From Clytia hemisphaerica (taxonomy: Eukaryota; Cnidaria; Hydrozoa; Leptothecata; Clytiidae), in assembly GCA_902728285.1 (NCBI GenBank), contig CACVBU010000513.1, positions 41,702 to 105,701 of the forward strand: a stretch of DNA of 64,000 nt. The letters run 5' to 3'. The notes under the pieces are model-generated. The model was not told the origin of the DNA. It saw nothing but the letters and a program-made list of their open reading frames with translations, and did not search any database. Numbering within the stretch: the first letter of the stretch is position 1; every line of letters starts with the position of its first letter. Below, piece by piece: positions 46,940 to 57,800 of this stretch. The position numbers and the translations under genes are program-made.

Positions 46940-48160
46940 AATTAAAAATGATTGAAAAAAATGTTTGTATCTCAAAAAAATTTTCTTTTTTATCATAACA
47001 TAAACGGTACTTATGCGGGATGCCCACGGGAGAGTGGTTCAATTTGCTGAGCTAGTGAGGTGTCAGGCAGACTTCATTTTTCTTCAAGAAACCCATCATG
47101 TTGGCACAGACAAGTGGGAAAACCGGTGGCCTAAAGAGAAATCCTTTTGGTCAGATGGGACTATTTTCTCACGTGGATGTGCAATTTTGCTGGGTCCCAA
47201 AATTAACCAAAAAATTCTTTCTCAAGAACGAGATGCACAGGGTAGATACGTGTTTTTAAAACTTTCCCTTCAGGGGGAATTAAACTCAATCTAGCCTGTA
47301 TATATGCACCTGATAATCCCATGGAAAGGGTGGACTTCTTCGAGAATGTAAGATCCCGCTTAACCATCTTTTGTGGGAACGACCCCTTGATTTTAGGGGG
47401 AGATTTTAACTTTGTGGAAGACCCCTTTCGTGACAGAGTGGGAGGGGATGTGACCCTACCCCAGTTCACCAGGGGAGGGAAGAGTTTCAAGAGATTACAC
47501 GTTCCTTTGACCTCCAGGATCAGTTTTTAACTGTGGGAAAGAAAAGGAACGAGTATACCTGGAGAAAATCAAAAGGCACTACCAGGAGTAGGTTGGATCG
47601 TTTTTACGTCAGCACCCGTGGGGCCATTCATCCTCTGGAACTTAACACTATTAATAAACCTCAAGATCATTCACCTATTTCTCTTAAATTCAAAACTACT
47701 TTTGAACATCCCTTCTAGACTCAAGCTCCTACAAGGAACTCGTCAGTGGAGTCATACAATCTTCACTGGCCCAACATTTGGAGAATATTTCTGTATGGTG
47801 GGATATTCTCAAGGAGGCAATTAAGGATGAATCCATAAGGGCCTCCAAAGAAAGAAAATTGAGAATGTCCGACGCCAAGAAAGCACTACAGAACAAACTC
47901 GATGGCCTGATTTTGAAATGCGGGAAAGAGGACGTTAATGCCCAGATAGTGGACTTACTCTCTAAGCTTAAACTACTCCAACTCGAGAACGCGCGGGGAG
48001 CGCGGGCTAGAAGCGGCCAACAACTGGCCGAACAGTTCGAACAACCAAACTCCTACTTCTACGCGGTCGCGGTTGAAAAAAACGCGCGGACGGAAAACGC
48101 CTGGATGCGCTAATGATTGAAAATGAAGTCACTCTGAAAGAGAAAACTCGTCGAAAAAAA
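46940..48160 (+). pseudogene. LINE ORF2 N-terminus: AP-like endonuclease, degenerate
   Basis: Motifs of the endonuclease/exonuclease/phosphatase fold appear in order: FIFLQETHHVG, CIYAPDNPMERVDFFE, LILGGDFNFVEDPFRDR, RSRLDRFYVS and DHSPISLKF. They are spread over at least three frames (47013-47294, 47321-47530, 47533-47718), so the copy is dead. A helical linker (47778-48113) with EQPNSYFYAVAVEKN follows, as seen just before the reverse transcriptase in L1/Tx1-like elements. The reverse transcriptase itself is absent: near 48160 the sequence switches to another retroelement. Confidence 0.8.
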
Positions 48161-48165
48161 AGAAA

Positions 48166-48815
48166 AAGCACAAAAAATAGATGAGTCATTACCACCAGAA
48201 GCAGTTAAGCATACAAGGCAGCCAGGAGCATCAGCCTGTCTAACCGTTTTACCCCTGAAAGAGCATGGGTTTTCTCCGAACAAAGGAGAATTTAGAGACG
48301 CAGTTGCACCTGAGATACGGAAAAAGTTTAAAGGGACTTCTATCAAAATGCCCATGTACAATGTGAATCACGCACTCAACTGCAAAAAGGGAGATTTTGT
48401 AACAATCCGCCGCAACAATGTTAGAGATTTTGAAGCGGGACTCCTTGCAAAAGTGCATGCTGACGTCGAAACTGAACCACAACTCATAGCAGGAAAAACC
48501 ATCAATGGCCTTGCTGGAGACAACGCTAGGCCTGATGTCCAAGCCAGGGGAGTCTGGAGGCCAGCCCAAAATGCTTATTTTGACATCCGTATGAGCAATA
48601 CCGACGCCGAAACACAAAAAAATAACAAGACAGAAACTGTGTTAGCGAAACAAGAACTCAAAAAGAAACGCCCGTACAACAACAAGATCATGAGCGTCGA
48701 ACAAGGAACCTTCACGCCATTAATTTTCTCCGTAACAGGTGTGATGGAAAAGGAATGCTCGACTTTTCATAAGCATATTGCTGACAAAATTGCCAGAAAA
48801 ACTGAACAGGGATAA
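48166..48815 (+). pseudogene. Retroelement C-terminal domain, restriction-like endonuclease type
   Basis: An uninterrupted frame runs to the TAA at 48815. It reads KIDESLPPEAVKHTRQPGAS, then NHALNCKKGDFVTIRRNNVR, then ARPDVQARGVW and AYFDIRM, then EQGTFTPLIFSVTGV. The His/Cys segment followed by PD...(D)xR resembles the zinc-knuckle plus PD-(D/E)XK endonuclease at the C-terminus of REL-type non-LTR elements. The upstream zinc ligands look substituted (KMPMYN). The reverse transcriptase part is missing. It abuts an unrelated AP-endonuclease LINE. Confidence 0.65.
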
Positions 48816-49346
48816 ACTATCTATGTAAACTATCTTTTCTCATCCTCAGACCTGTCGTCGTGTGTGTCAGAGGAAGCAGGTTCCACACGAAAAAAACTGA
48901 GCATATACCTTTAGAGGACTTTGCACTTGTACATACGAATGCAAGATTCTAAATTATTTTTTCAGTGTTAGATTTATTAAACGGAAATTTTGATACAATA
49001 ACTATAGGAAGATATGGTTTTTAGGCCCAGTCAACTGAGGCTCTGGGAAATGTATTCTAACTAGAAAAAAAAGTGATACATGACCCGACACTTCTGGAAA
49101 AATCGAATGAGTGAATTAAAGGGCAGAATTTCTTACCTAATCCAACTCTGTTCAACACATTACATAAAGCTGAAAGTTTCCTCAAAATCTAATTCCCAAT
49201 GAAGTAAATGGTGAACAATCGAAACCCAGGCACTTCAACAAATCGCTGAATTCATCCCATGGGCCCATGGCTAATTAACCTGAGAAAAAAATGAATCAAA
49301 AGGGAAAAAAGCTGAGGAAAAACAATTTTGGAAGCACGAAGAAGAA
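48816..49346. other. No gene seen
   Basis: AT-rich spacer between two retroelement fragments. It could be a retroelement UTR. No motif stands out. Confidence 0.4.
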
Positions 49347-50272
49347 ATGGATGACGGTCGAAAGTCTGGAAGTCTAACTAGAATAAAGAAAAAAGGGAGT
49401 AACACACAAATTGAATATGACCTATACCTACCATCAATAGGTCACAAGAAAGTCACGGACCTAAGAGAAGCTTTAAACAAAATACATCTACAAGGAATAG
49501 CACGAAAAAACGTATACATGTGCGTAACATCAAAAGATGTCGAAATACTCAAAAAAGCTGAAACCAGAACCACCAAAAAGTATACTAAAGAAAACCAAAA
49601 AGAAAAAGAAGAAAAACAAAAACAAACCTACAAATGAGAGATTGGAAAACAAAACAACACCATCTGAAAGATTTGAGAAATCATCAAATGTGACCTTCAA
49701 TCCACCTCCAGTCCCAACACCAACAAAAAACGCAAACTCTGATGTTGTTGACTTTACAATGGATGAACCGATGGAAAAAGGACAAATCTTTTTAGCAAGG
49801 CCTTACGAACAGAAATAGAAGAACAACCGAGCCTGAAGAGAGGACGTTCCGAAACCCCACCACCGGAGGAAAGCCAAGTAGGTATGGTAAGTACCGGGTC
49901 GAGTGAGGTCCTAAGTCAACCTCTCTTCCCTGAGTTGTCCTAGGCTGAAGAAAATGATTTAAATAACACATGAGATATTATTGATGAACCAGAAGGAGAG
50001 GATATTGATCCACGTCGAATCATAGAAAATTATATTGAAGTCGTCAAAGAAACACCTCCGTTTCCTCCTCAAGTAGAATCACAAATGATCTCTGATTTTA
50101 CTACAGACGAATCACAACATATATCACAATTTCCTTCACTTCTATCCCCAAAAACATCCACACCAACAAAATCTGAAAACACCACCGATACTCAAATAGT
50201 GTCTTTTCTAAGACCAAAAACCAATCTTAGATTACTCCCCGACCACGAGTATAAAAGACACTACGAAGAGCT
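49347..50272 (+). pseudogene. ORF1-like retroelement frame, 5' part (interrupted by Rep element)
   Basis: The frame starts at ATG 49347 (MDDGRKSGSLTRIKKKGSN), shifts near 49540 into a Lys-rich frame (SILKKTKKKKKKNKNK, then NSDVVDFTMDEPMEKG), and after a broken stretch is open from about 49972 to the insertion at 50272. It is charged and low-complexity with no enzyme motif, so ORF1/gag-like is a guess. The 50274-52680 unit splits it; the frame continues at 52681. Confidence 0.5.
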
Positions 50273-50273
50273 A

Positions 50274-50448
50274 CAATCATCTGCATAATATTGTGAGACT
50301 GACACCTCCCCCCCACTCCCCCAAGTCATTGTTGTTTGAATTCGAGAAGCGTTGATGGTCAAATTTCCTCCAATATCCACAACATTGATTTGGGGAAGCG
50401 GGGGACCCTGAATTAACTGGAAAGTCTCACTATTTTCACAAATGATTG
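50274..50448. repeat. Left palindromic terminal repeat of the Rep element
   Basis: About 95% identical to 52507-52680 by reading (roughly eight differences, mostly in a C-run). The outer arms caatcatctg...ttgtgagact and the inverse of agtctcac...atgattg pair. Inner arms ccccaagtca / tgatttgggg and caatgttg-like segments pair as well. The central loop holds gaattcgagaagcgttgatg. It can fold as a long hairpin. Confidence 0.85.
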
Positions 50449-50983
50449 TCTGAATTTGGAAAAAAAATTTGAAAGGGGTTTCCCTGTATCTTACATCACA
50501 TTTTTGAAAAAAATTGAAGCTCCCAGTTGCTAAGCCCACCAAAACATATCCGACGGCCATGTGCAAGCGTTTGAGTGGTTTCAGAGTATACCAATTAGTT
50601 CGCCATGTGTTTTGGGTTGTTTTGAGTTATAGCAAAGAATAAAATGACGTCAGAAGCGCGGGAAAATACGAAAATTCGCGCCGAATTCGCCACGTGCAGG
50701 GGTCTTGCATGAATTTCTCTCCCATAAAGAAGGTAATTTGACCATGGAATATGGTCCAAGTTTAAAAGAAGACAAATCAGACCATGCCTATTTGCATTCA
50801 TAAAGCAGTTACATCTACTATTTACAGGTATGTACATAAATAAAAAATACTTTCTATCAATATCAAGAAATAAACATATAAACAATAAGAAGCTTAAGTA
50901 AAATTTCTAAACACAAGAATGTTTCCGTTGAACTTTGGCAAACCTTAAAGTCTTGACCTGTGTATTGTTTACTGCCTTTCAGA

Positions 50984-52341
50984 ATGAATGGAAAGGGAAA
51001 GAACACCGGCACCAAAGCACCGCTAAGCTCATTGCAACCCCGGCAGTTGCGCACAACGTACCTGATAATCTACAGCCATGCCGACCTAACCAGATTCCCC
51101 GACCGAGAAGACTTTGCACGACTGGTTGTGGGTCTGTTCAACGAGACGGAGGGTTCAGGACGGGTTGATTATTGGGTCTGTGGCAAGGAGGAACAGCGAA
51201 ACACTTCTGGCTATCAATACCATCTCGCCCTGAAGTTGACAGACAGTATCCGCTTTGATAGTGTCCAAGCCCGCCTGGTCGAGGAAAATGATGTGAAGGT
51301 CAATTTTCGAGATGACTATGACTTGTATGTTTATGCACAACGTCAACGTTATTGCGTCAAAGAGGACGATGATGCTGTCTACAGCCCCAAACACCCCCCA
51401 GTTGAAAGCATGAAGTCACCCCGAACAAAAAAGGCAGTTGCGCAGAGACGGGCGAACGCCAGAGCCAGGAGAGAAGCCAGGGAGCAGGATGTCAACGAGC
51501 AGGCCACAGTTTCAAGTCGGCCTAGAACCAGGTCACAAACCGCAGCTCAGCGTGAGCCACTCCCACACAAGGTGCAACGTGTCGGTAAGTTTGAGGTTTC
51601 CCGTTTCATTGCTGAGAATGGAATTGTCGACGTTGCTCACTTGTGGGTCGCAGGTCGATCACGCATGGAGGCTGGGGAGAATGACCTGGCAAAATTTTTA
51701 ATTGACCGCGAATTGAGACCCAAAGAGATTTCCTCCCTTTTTGAAGGCAAAAAAAAGCTTGACGAGTCTTTCAGTCCTGCTGAACGCCCTCCCCCTCGGA
51801 AAAGAATGAAAGTCCTCAGGGAAGTCTTGCGTGTCAATTGCATTGAGGGGTGTGACGGCCGTTGGTTCACTTGCGCCATTGAGATCTTGGAACACAATAG
51901 GATTACGGTCGGCACGTACGCCAAGTCCATGAGGTTGCTGTTTGAAAAGGGAAGGGGCAAGAGGAGAAACATCATGTTGACTGGGGCTAAAGACTCCGGC
52001 AAAACTTTTCTAATGGACCCAGTCCGAAAAATCTTTAAGACTTTCTTAAAACCGACCGAGGACAAATACACATGGCAAGATGCCGAAGATTGGAAGGCCA
52101 TGTTCTTTAATGATTTCCGCTGGTCTAAAAATATGATACCGTGGAATGATTTGCTTGTACTGTTCGAGGGCCACCCTGTCCGCTTTCCCGTTCCCAAAAA
52201 TCAAAGGGCCAAAGACATTTTGTTCACGCGGGATGTCCCAATATTTGCAACCAGCCAATCTACTGTCAGACTCGGAAAGGGCGGTGGATCTTACAATGAC
52301 GACGTTGAGGAGGACGACAACAACACCCATATTTCCAATCA

Positions 52342-52378
<37 letters not shown>

Positions 52379-52393
52379 AACAAGGCACGCTAA
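50984..52393 (+). CDS. Rep-like protein: HUH-type replication initiator plus SF3-type helicase
   Basis: The protein is 469 aa from the ATG at 50984; the frame is open slightly upstream but without an earlier ATG. The N-terminal ~120 residues resemble a rolling-circle Rep domain: motif I at about 26-36 (YLIIYSHADLT), motif II at 77-84 (YQYHLALK) and motif III with Y113 and K116 (YCVKED). A basic linker with an RRANARARREAR run spans 135-180. The helicase part has Walker A GAKDSGKT (324-331), a Walker B-like FFNDF (364-368) and motif C VPIFATSQ (408-415). Motif II has Gln where the first His is expected. After motif C the helicase tail is replaced by an acidic segment and a poly-Asn run, so the arginine-finger region seems missing. 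Expected role: nicking and unwinding at the terminal hairpins. ssDNA-virus-derived gene or Rep transposon; activity doubtful. Confidence 0.75.
52318..52384 (+). repeat. (AAC)n microsatellite encoding poly-Asn
   Basis: A run of aac trinucleotides closes the Rep frame just before its stop. It suggests replication slippage at the 3' end of the gene and may have replaced the original C-terminus. Confidence 0.85.
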
Positions 52394-52506
52394 TTGCTTT
52401 AAGCAGCCTCATTCTTAAGTGTTCACGGCAAACAAAAAAAATTCTCCCCCAGACACCATGTGAAATTTAGAAATGGAATCCAAGTCTTTTTTCCAAAATG
52501 CTCAGA

Positions 52507-52680
52507 CAATCATCTGCATAATATTGTGAGACTGACACCTCCACCCACTCCCCCAAGTCAATGTTGTTTGAATTCGAGAAGCGTTGATGGTCAAATTTCC
52601 TCCAATATCCAAAACATTGATTTGGGGGAGCGGGGGACCCTGAATTTACTGGAAAATCTCACTATTTTCACAGATGATTG
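52507..52680. repeat. Right palindromic terminal repeat of the Rep element
   Basis: Second copy of the 175-bp palindromic sequence, in the same orientation as 50274-50448. Its outer border is ta (52681-52682) and its inner border ctcaga, not ta. Confidence 0.85.
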
Positions 52681-52894
52681 TAGAAGCAAAAAGAAAAATG
52701 GCGGCTAGAGGTGTAAAGTCCTGTAGAAACTCACTATCTCGAAGGAGACACCAAAACACAGTCGAAGATGCCTCTCAAATCAAAAATACATACAATACAA
52801 ATTGCATGCGTGATGACCGCAAGATATTGCAAGTTTTTACAGAAATTCTTAGTAATCCAGACATATCCAAAGACATTCCCTGTTTCCTGTTGTA
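52681..52894 (+). pseudogene. ORF1-like retroelement frame, 3' part after Rep insertion
   Basis: The reading frame continues from 50272 across the inferred empty site (codons GAG CTA GAA at the join) and runs through EAKRKMAARGVKSC and a basic region to the TAG at about 52893-52895. No domain recognised. Confidence 0.5.
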
Positions 52895-52949
52895 GGATTT
52901 CAATTGTGTTTGCGGAAAGATATACTACAACATCAAGCAATTTAAACGA

Positions 52950-53760
52950 CACATAAACGGTTGATACAGAACATTAGAAAAACAGTTAAGGAATCAATAA
53001 AAAGTACCATGGATCTAAGGTTTCGGAAGGACGACACAGAACAGCGGAGGGTTTTGCCAATCGACAGCCCTTGAAACCGTTTATGCACCGATGACATCGG
53101 TCACATGATGACCGGCAAAGCGTATTCTCCATCAATTTTAATGGAGGAATTGTGGGTACAAACTAAAATCCGAAGAAAAGAAATATAGCTGGAGAAGTAT
53201 CGCGATTCTGCTGATCCTTGCCAGTACGCAAGTGAAGACAATCAAACTGAGTAATTGGGTGAACAAGAAACAAAAGAGGTACCCAAGGATTCAGAGACGT
53301 GTACCCAAGGATTCAGAGATTATGTCGCTATGTCAGCATTGTCAAAGATTTCATTACAGCTGAAAGAACGAAAGATTGAAATCTGCATATTACGTACACT
53401 TACGACATGCTCAACCTTTTTGCAGAACCCGGGCACAATAACTACGCAAAGTTGTCAATTTGGATAAAGAATCAACCAGAAGTGTATACCGAAGGGTAAT
53501 CACACTGTCAGAAGAACACTTGCGAGTTGGACTGGCATATGGACACTTTTATGAAATCGTTAAAAAGGAATTGGGAGTGGTGGCCAAAGGAATCACATAA
53601 AATGTTTGAGCGTACGGACAATCTCAATGCATCGATGCGCGGAGATATCGGGAGCTGTCAATTCATTCTTTTTAACAAAACCATCGAAGGAGGCAACTAA
53701 ACACAAAGAGCTGTTTCCTGGCAGGATCAAACGAGATTATGAAGATTTCCGAAAGAATTA
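52950..53760 (+). pseudogene. Degenerate repeat-family ORF fragment
   Basis: Scattered frames carry TYDMLNLFAEPGHNNYAK (near 53398-53450) and SWTGIWT (near 53527). The pattern recalls a dispersed ORF found in several invertebrate genomes, but I cannot name it. Stops and frame changes are frequent, and two copies of acccaaggattcagaga occur at 53281-53320. Confidence 0.35.
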
Positions 53761-53879
53761 ACATAACCTTTCTCTTTAAGAATTTCTATCATTATCTTAA
53801 AAGCCTATAAATCTTATACAAATAAGAATAGAATAAGAGTTCATCAAAAAATAGTTTTTTTTTACGTTTTCCCATTATT

Positions 53880-54455
53880 TCTTCCGAGAGTTCAGTTCTT
53901 TTCGGCTGTTTTGTTTTTCTCACACCGCTTACCCATTGTTAGCCAATTTTTATTTAAAGTCGTCCTAAAGTCTCATAACACCCCTTTCTCATTGCATTCT
54001 GGATATACTTTCCATTCCAAAGAGTGGTTAGCACTTTCCAAACTCCTTTCCAATCTCGAGTTATCGCATTTTTTTTGTTTTGATGAAGTCATCAGCTGAA
54101 AATGGTTAAAAATTCAGCCAAATTTGAAAGTCCTACTCATGCCTTATAAACCCTCCCATCTCATTCCCCATAAAATTCCCGATAGAATGAGATGTCAACG
54201 ACCTCCCAGCTACTTTCCAATCTCAAGTTATTGCATTTTTTTGTTTTGATGACGTTATCAACTGAAAATGGCTAAAAATGTAGCCAAATTTGAAATTCCT
54301 TTTCAAGCCTCAAAAATCCTCCCATCTTACTCCCCATATAATTCTCGATCTAATGAGGGGTCAACGACCTCTCAACTTTTATTTAAACTCGAGATATCAC
54401 ATTTTGAAGTTTTTCCCGAACCCGTGACGTCATTAGGGGTCCCTTTACCCCTAAT
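53880..54455. repeat. ~165-bp tandem repeat, 2-3 copies
   Basis: ttttgatgaagtcatcagct at about 54078 recurs as ttttgatgacgttatcaact at 54243, with flanking ctcccatct, ccccataa and gtcaacgacctc conserved. A third partial copy runs to about 54440. The opening cttttcggctgttttgtttt also occurs at 44399-44430, so the sequence is dispersed. Confidence 0.7.
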
Positions 54456-54462
54456 TACGCAC

Positions 54463-54702
54463 GGAGCGAGCGTAAGCGAGCGGAGTGCGACGACTTCTTC
54501 TTAAAAAACGCTAATTTTCACGAAATTTTCAAAGTTGAAACATTCCAGAGGCTAAACATGGTGAAATAGCGGCTAGACGAAAAAAAAGGTGAAAAACAAC
54601 TGAATTTCATTTTTAGGGCCCGCATATTATTGTAAATTTGTAAATTTCTTACGCGCGTGCGTTTTCCAAAAGAGTCACACTCCGCTCGCTTACGCTCGCT
54701 AC
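54463..54702. repeat. Inverted repeat with gcgagcgtaagcgagcggag arms
   Basis: gcgagcgtaagcgagcggag (left) pairs with ctccgctcgcttacgctcgc (right) across a spacer of about 190 bp. The arms are strongly GC-rich against AT-rich DNA. Probably a MITE-like relic. Confidence 0.65.
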
Positions 54703-54857
54703 GCAAATATTCTTTTTTTATTGCTCTTGATAGTCTTAAAACTTTATTCATTAGTTTAGTACCTTGGCTAAATATTTGAACAATGCTAAATAGTTACTTT
54801 TGGAGTCAGGCAAAACATAATTTTCATTTTTAATTTGTTTTCTTTAAATTTTTTTAG

Positions 54858-57800
54858 CAACCGATCATTGGAAAAAAATTTGAAAATATAAACCACAACT
54901 TTCTGAATTTGAATTCAGTAAATTTTGCAGGGTTATCACTCCACATTGAGAATCACTTAAAAGATGAAATTGAATGTGCTAAAGTGAAGAAAAGGTATAT
55001 ACACCCTATAACCTTTTAAAACTGTTTGAAAAGGACCTGGCTCAAGTGATTTTGTTGATTAAGCCAGAGGAATGTAAAGAGATGGAAAACAGCTTTTCTG
55101 ATTACTTAAAGTTCAACGATCACTTCTATTGAAAATTCTATTGTAAAAACGTTGATTAGATCATTAAATGAAAGTCCAGAAAAGACGGCTCGCCATACAA
55201 ATCGGACGGTTCTACACGACGATAAAAATGAAAATTTGTTTTTCCTTTTTTGCCGATTACTAGTTCAATTTTTAAGAATAAGGAGCAATATTTTTACCAA
55301 TGTATAGCAAAAGAAATTCTTAACGCAATGATATTAAATTGGTTCTTGTAAAACTGTCAGAAGTCGAGTAAAATCAAGATTAAGTTATAATTTTCTCGAG
55401 CTCTAGCTTTCCATATTATGGGTGCGGTCATGATGCGGTTATATCAGTAGAATCGCTAGGAAATTCTGAGCAAGAAGATATAGGTACCTTTTCGTATAGA
55501 AGAGGTGTACCCAAAATATAAGCCCTAAAAGTTTGCGTTTAATCAGGCTTGAAACAAAAGAATTTTGTCACAGCACGCTAATTATGCAGATTTTTTATAG
55601 CGACAACAAAAGAACCCTACTTACTCGACATAAACTCCCTTAAGGGCAAGAGACCTGGTATATGACGAGCCGTTTTTTCTTTTGTTTTCAAGAAGCTGTT
55701 TTTCCATCTCTTTACATTCCTCTGATTAAAGCTATTTAATGGTAATCCTAAAATTTATGGAACAAAATATTATAATGAAATTAATAAATCAGAAAACCAT
55801 CAAAAAATTCAATAGTACCTTTTTCTTTTTCCTAGATTTGTAAAAATTAAACTGAACAGACTAAAACAAACTGCTGATCGTAAGAAAGTTAATAATTTTC
55901 TTTATACTTTTTTAGTATATACGAAAGTCTTGATGCATTAGGCTGTAAAAAATGGAATGTAGCATTGGCAATTGCCTTCACTCTCTGTAGGCTACATCAG
56001 AAGATACTGGTAAGTGGATAAACATTCAAAGTAAATTAGATGATTCATTTTCATTTCCACAACACAGAAACAATTTCCTTATTAGAACCCATTGTACAGG
56101 AATTAAAGGGCTTAGTGGAATCTACGGAATCAGCTTCCGTAATCTACGGAATTTGCTAATATCTTTCCAACCAATTAATATTTTTCAACCAAATTTGACA
56201 TGCATATTACAAACTAACAGATGCACCTTCACAAAAAAATTCAACTCTTATAAACTAGGTAAACGGAGGTTACGGTACGGCAGAAAAACTTTTAGTTCCG
56301 AACTGATTCCGCAAATTACAAATCTACGGAATCTGCTAATAACTCTCGAAGGAATCGGTTATTTCAAACCAAACTTTGCACACATCTCGACATATAAGAC
56401 GCTGTTCTGTGCCAAGCCCTTGTTGAAAAAAACTCAAAATCGTTGTATCTCCCGAACCGATATGTTTTACAGGCCCAAATTTTGCACAAAGAAGCCCCTC
56501 ATAAATATAAAAATGCGTGCCAAAAATCAAGTCTGACACATGACGTAAGCAGGCTTACGGCGGAAAAACGCAAGACTACGTAATACACCCCTGCCTAGGC
56601 TGGTTAAGGCAAAACTCGAAGTACTCGTAACTCACGAACCAAAGAGTTCCAGAACCCCAAATTTGGCACAAAACAGCCCAGCCCCTCATGGATGCGAACT
56701 TGCATGCAAAATTTGCAGCTTATACGATAACGCCGTCGGAAGTTATTTTAAGATTCCGTAGATTAGTAATCTGTGAAATGAGATTCGGCAAATTACAAAT
56801 CTACGGAATCTGCTAATAACTCTCGAAGCATTTGGTTTTTTCAAACCAAACTTTGCACGCATCTGGACATCCATGGTCTGGTCTGGTCTGTGCAAAATTT
56901 GAACGCTTGAATAGGCCGTTAACGGGAACTATGACGGAATTACGTAAAATCAAGTAAGGGACTTTATAAGCCCTTGTTGAAAAAACTCAAAATCTTTGTA
57001 TCTCCCGAAGAAATGCGTTTTAAGAGCCCAAGATTTACACGAAGAAGCTCCTCGTAAATATGAAAAAGCGTGCCAAAAATCAAGACTGACGGATGACGTA
57101 ACCGAGACCTACAGCGGAAAAACCTAAGACTACGTAATAAAATCTGCTAATAACTCTCGAAGGATTTGGTTTTTTCAAACCAAACTTTGCACACATCTGG
57201 ACATCCATAAGACGCTGGTCTGTGCCAAATTTGATCGTTTGAATAGGCCGTTAACGGGAGCTATGACGGAATAATGTAAAATCACGTAAGTGACTACATT
57301 GTAAATTTGGTCGGGAAAATGTGACGAATTTAAAATTTTGGTCGGGTAAAAGTGACAAAAATGCCTCTAGGTAGGTTTTGGGTATAAAAATTTCGGGTAA
57401 AAGTTTCGGTCGTGTATTAAAAAAACCGGGTCAAAGTTTTGGTCCGGTGATAAAATGTCGAGTAAAAATTTCGTAGCCCCCTAAAAAATTTTCGTCACTT
57501 CCCCCGACATTTTTCCCCGAATAGGTACAACCTTTCTTATCAGACAATCTTCGAATGTGCATTTTGACACAAGTTAACATCCTAAAAAATCGCATTTCGA
57601 CGAGAAATGGCAAGCTACTTATTCAAAGCAGATCATTTTACGATTAACCTTCTAAATTCTATCCAAAGAAGACTAAATTTAAGATTGCTAGCTAGGAATT
57701 CCAGGCACCGTTTATGAGAGTTTCTTGTTGACTGTGAGTTTCAATTTTATCGAATAAGGGGGCATAAAGAATAGTAGAAAGTCGAACGTAGAGAGCGTCA

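Larger units (their letters stand above)
50274..52680 (+). mobile_element. Rep-encoding element with palindromic terminal repeats
   Basis: The 2407-bp unit starts caatcatctg and ends cagatgattg, with TA outside both ends (50272-50273, 52681-52682). The same 175-bp sequence lies at each end in direct orientation (50274-50448, 52507-52680), and each copy is itself an imperfect palindrome. The inner borders of the copies lack TA, so the whole unit, not two separate MITEs, appears to have inserted once. Between them is one long gene for a Rep-like HUH/helicase protein. Removing the unit with one TA leaves an in-frame join of the surrounding ORF. The family is not one I can name. Confidence 0.75.

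Noticed and set aside
51637-52197. 186-residue frame antisense to the Rep gene
   Set aside because: Shadow of the Rep coding strand. No motif, and the codon structure belongs to the plus strand.
50274-52680. Two independent MITE insertions either side of Rep
   Set aside because: Only the outer borders carry TA; the inner borders (tctg and caga) do not, and the surrounding ORF is continuous only if the whole unit is taken as one insertion.
56153-56536. 127-residue plus-strand frame
   Set aside because: It lies entirely within a degenerate long-unit repeat whose other copies are not open.
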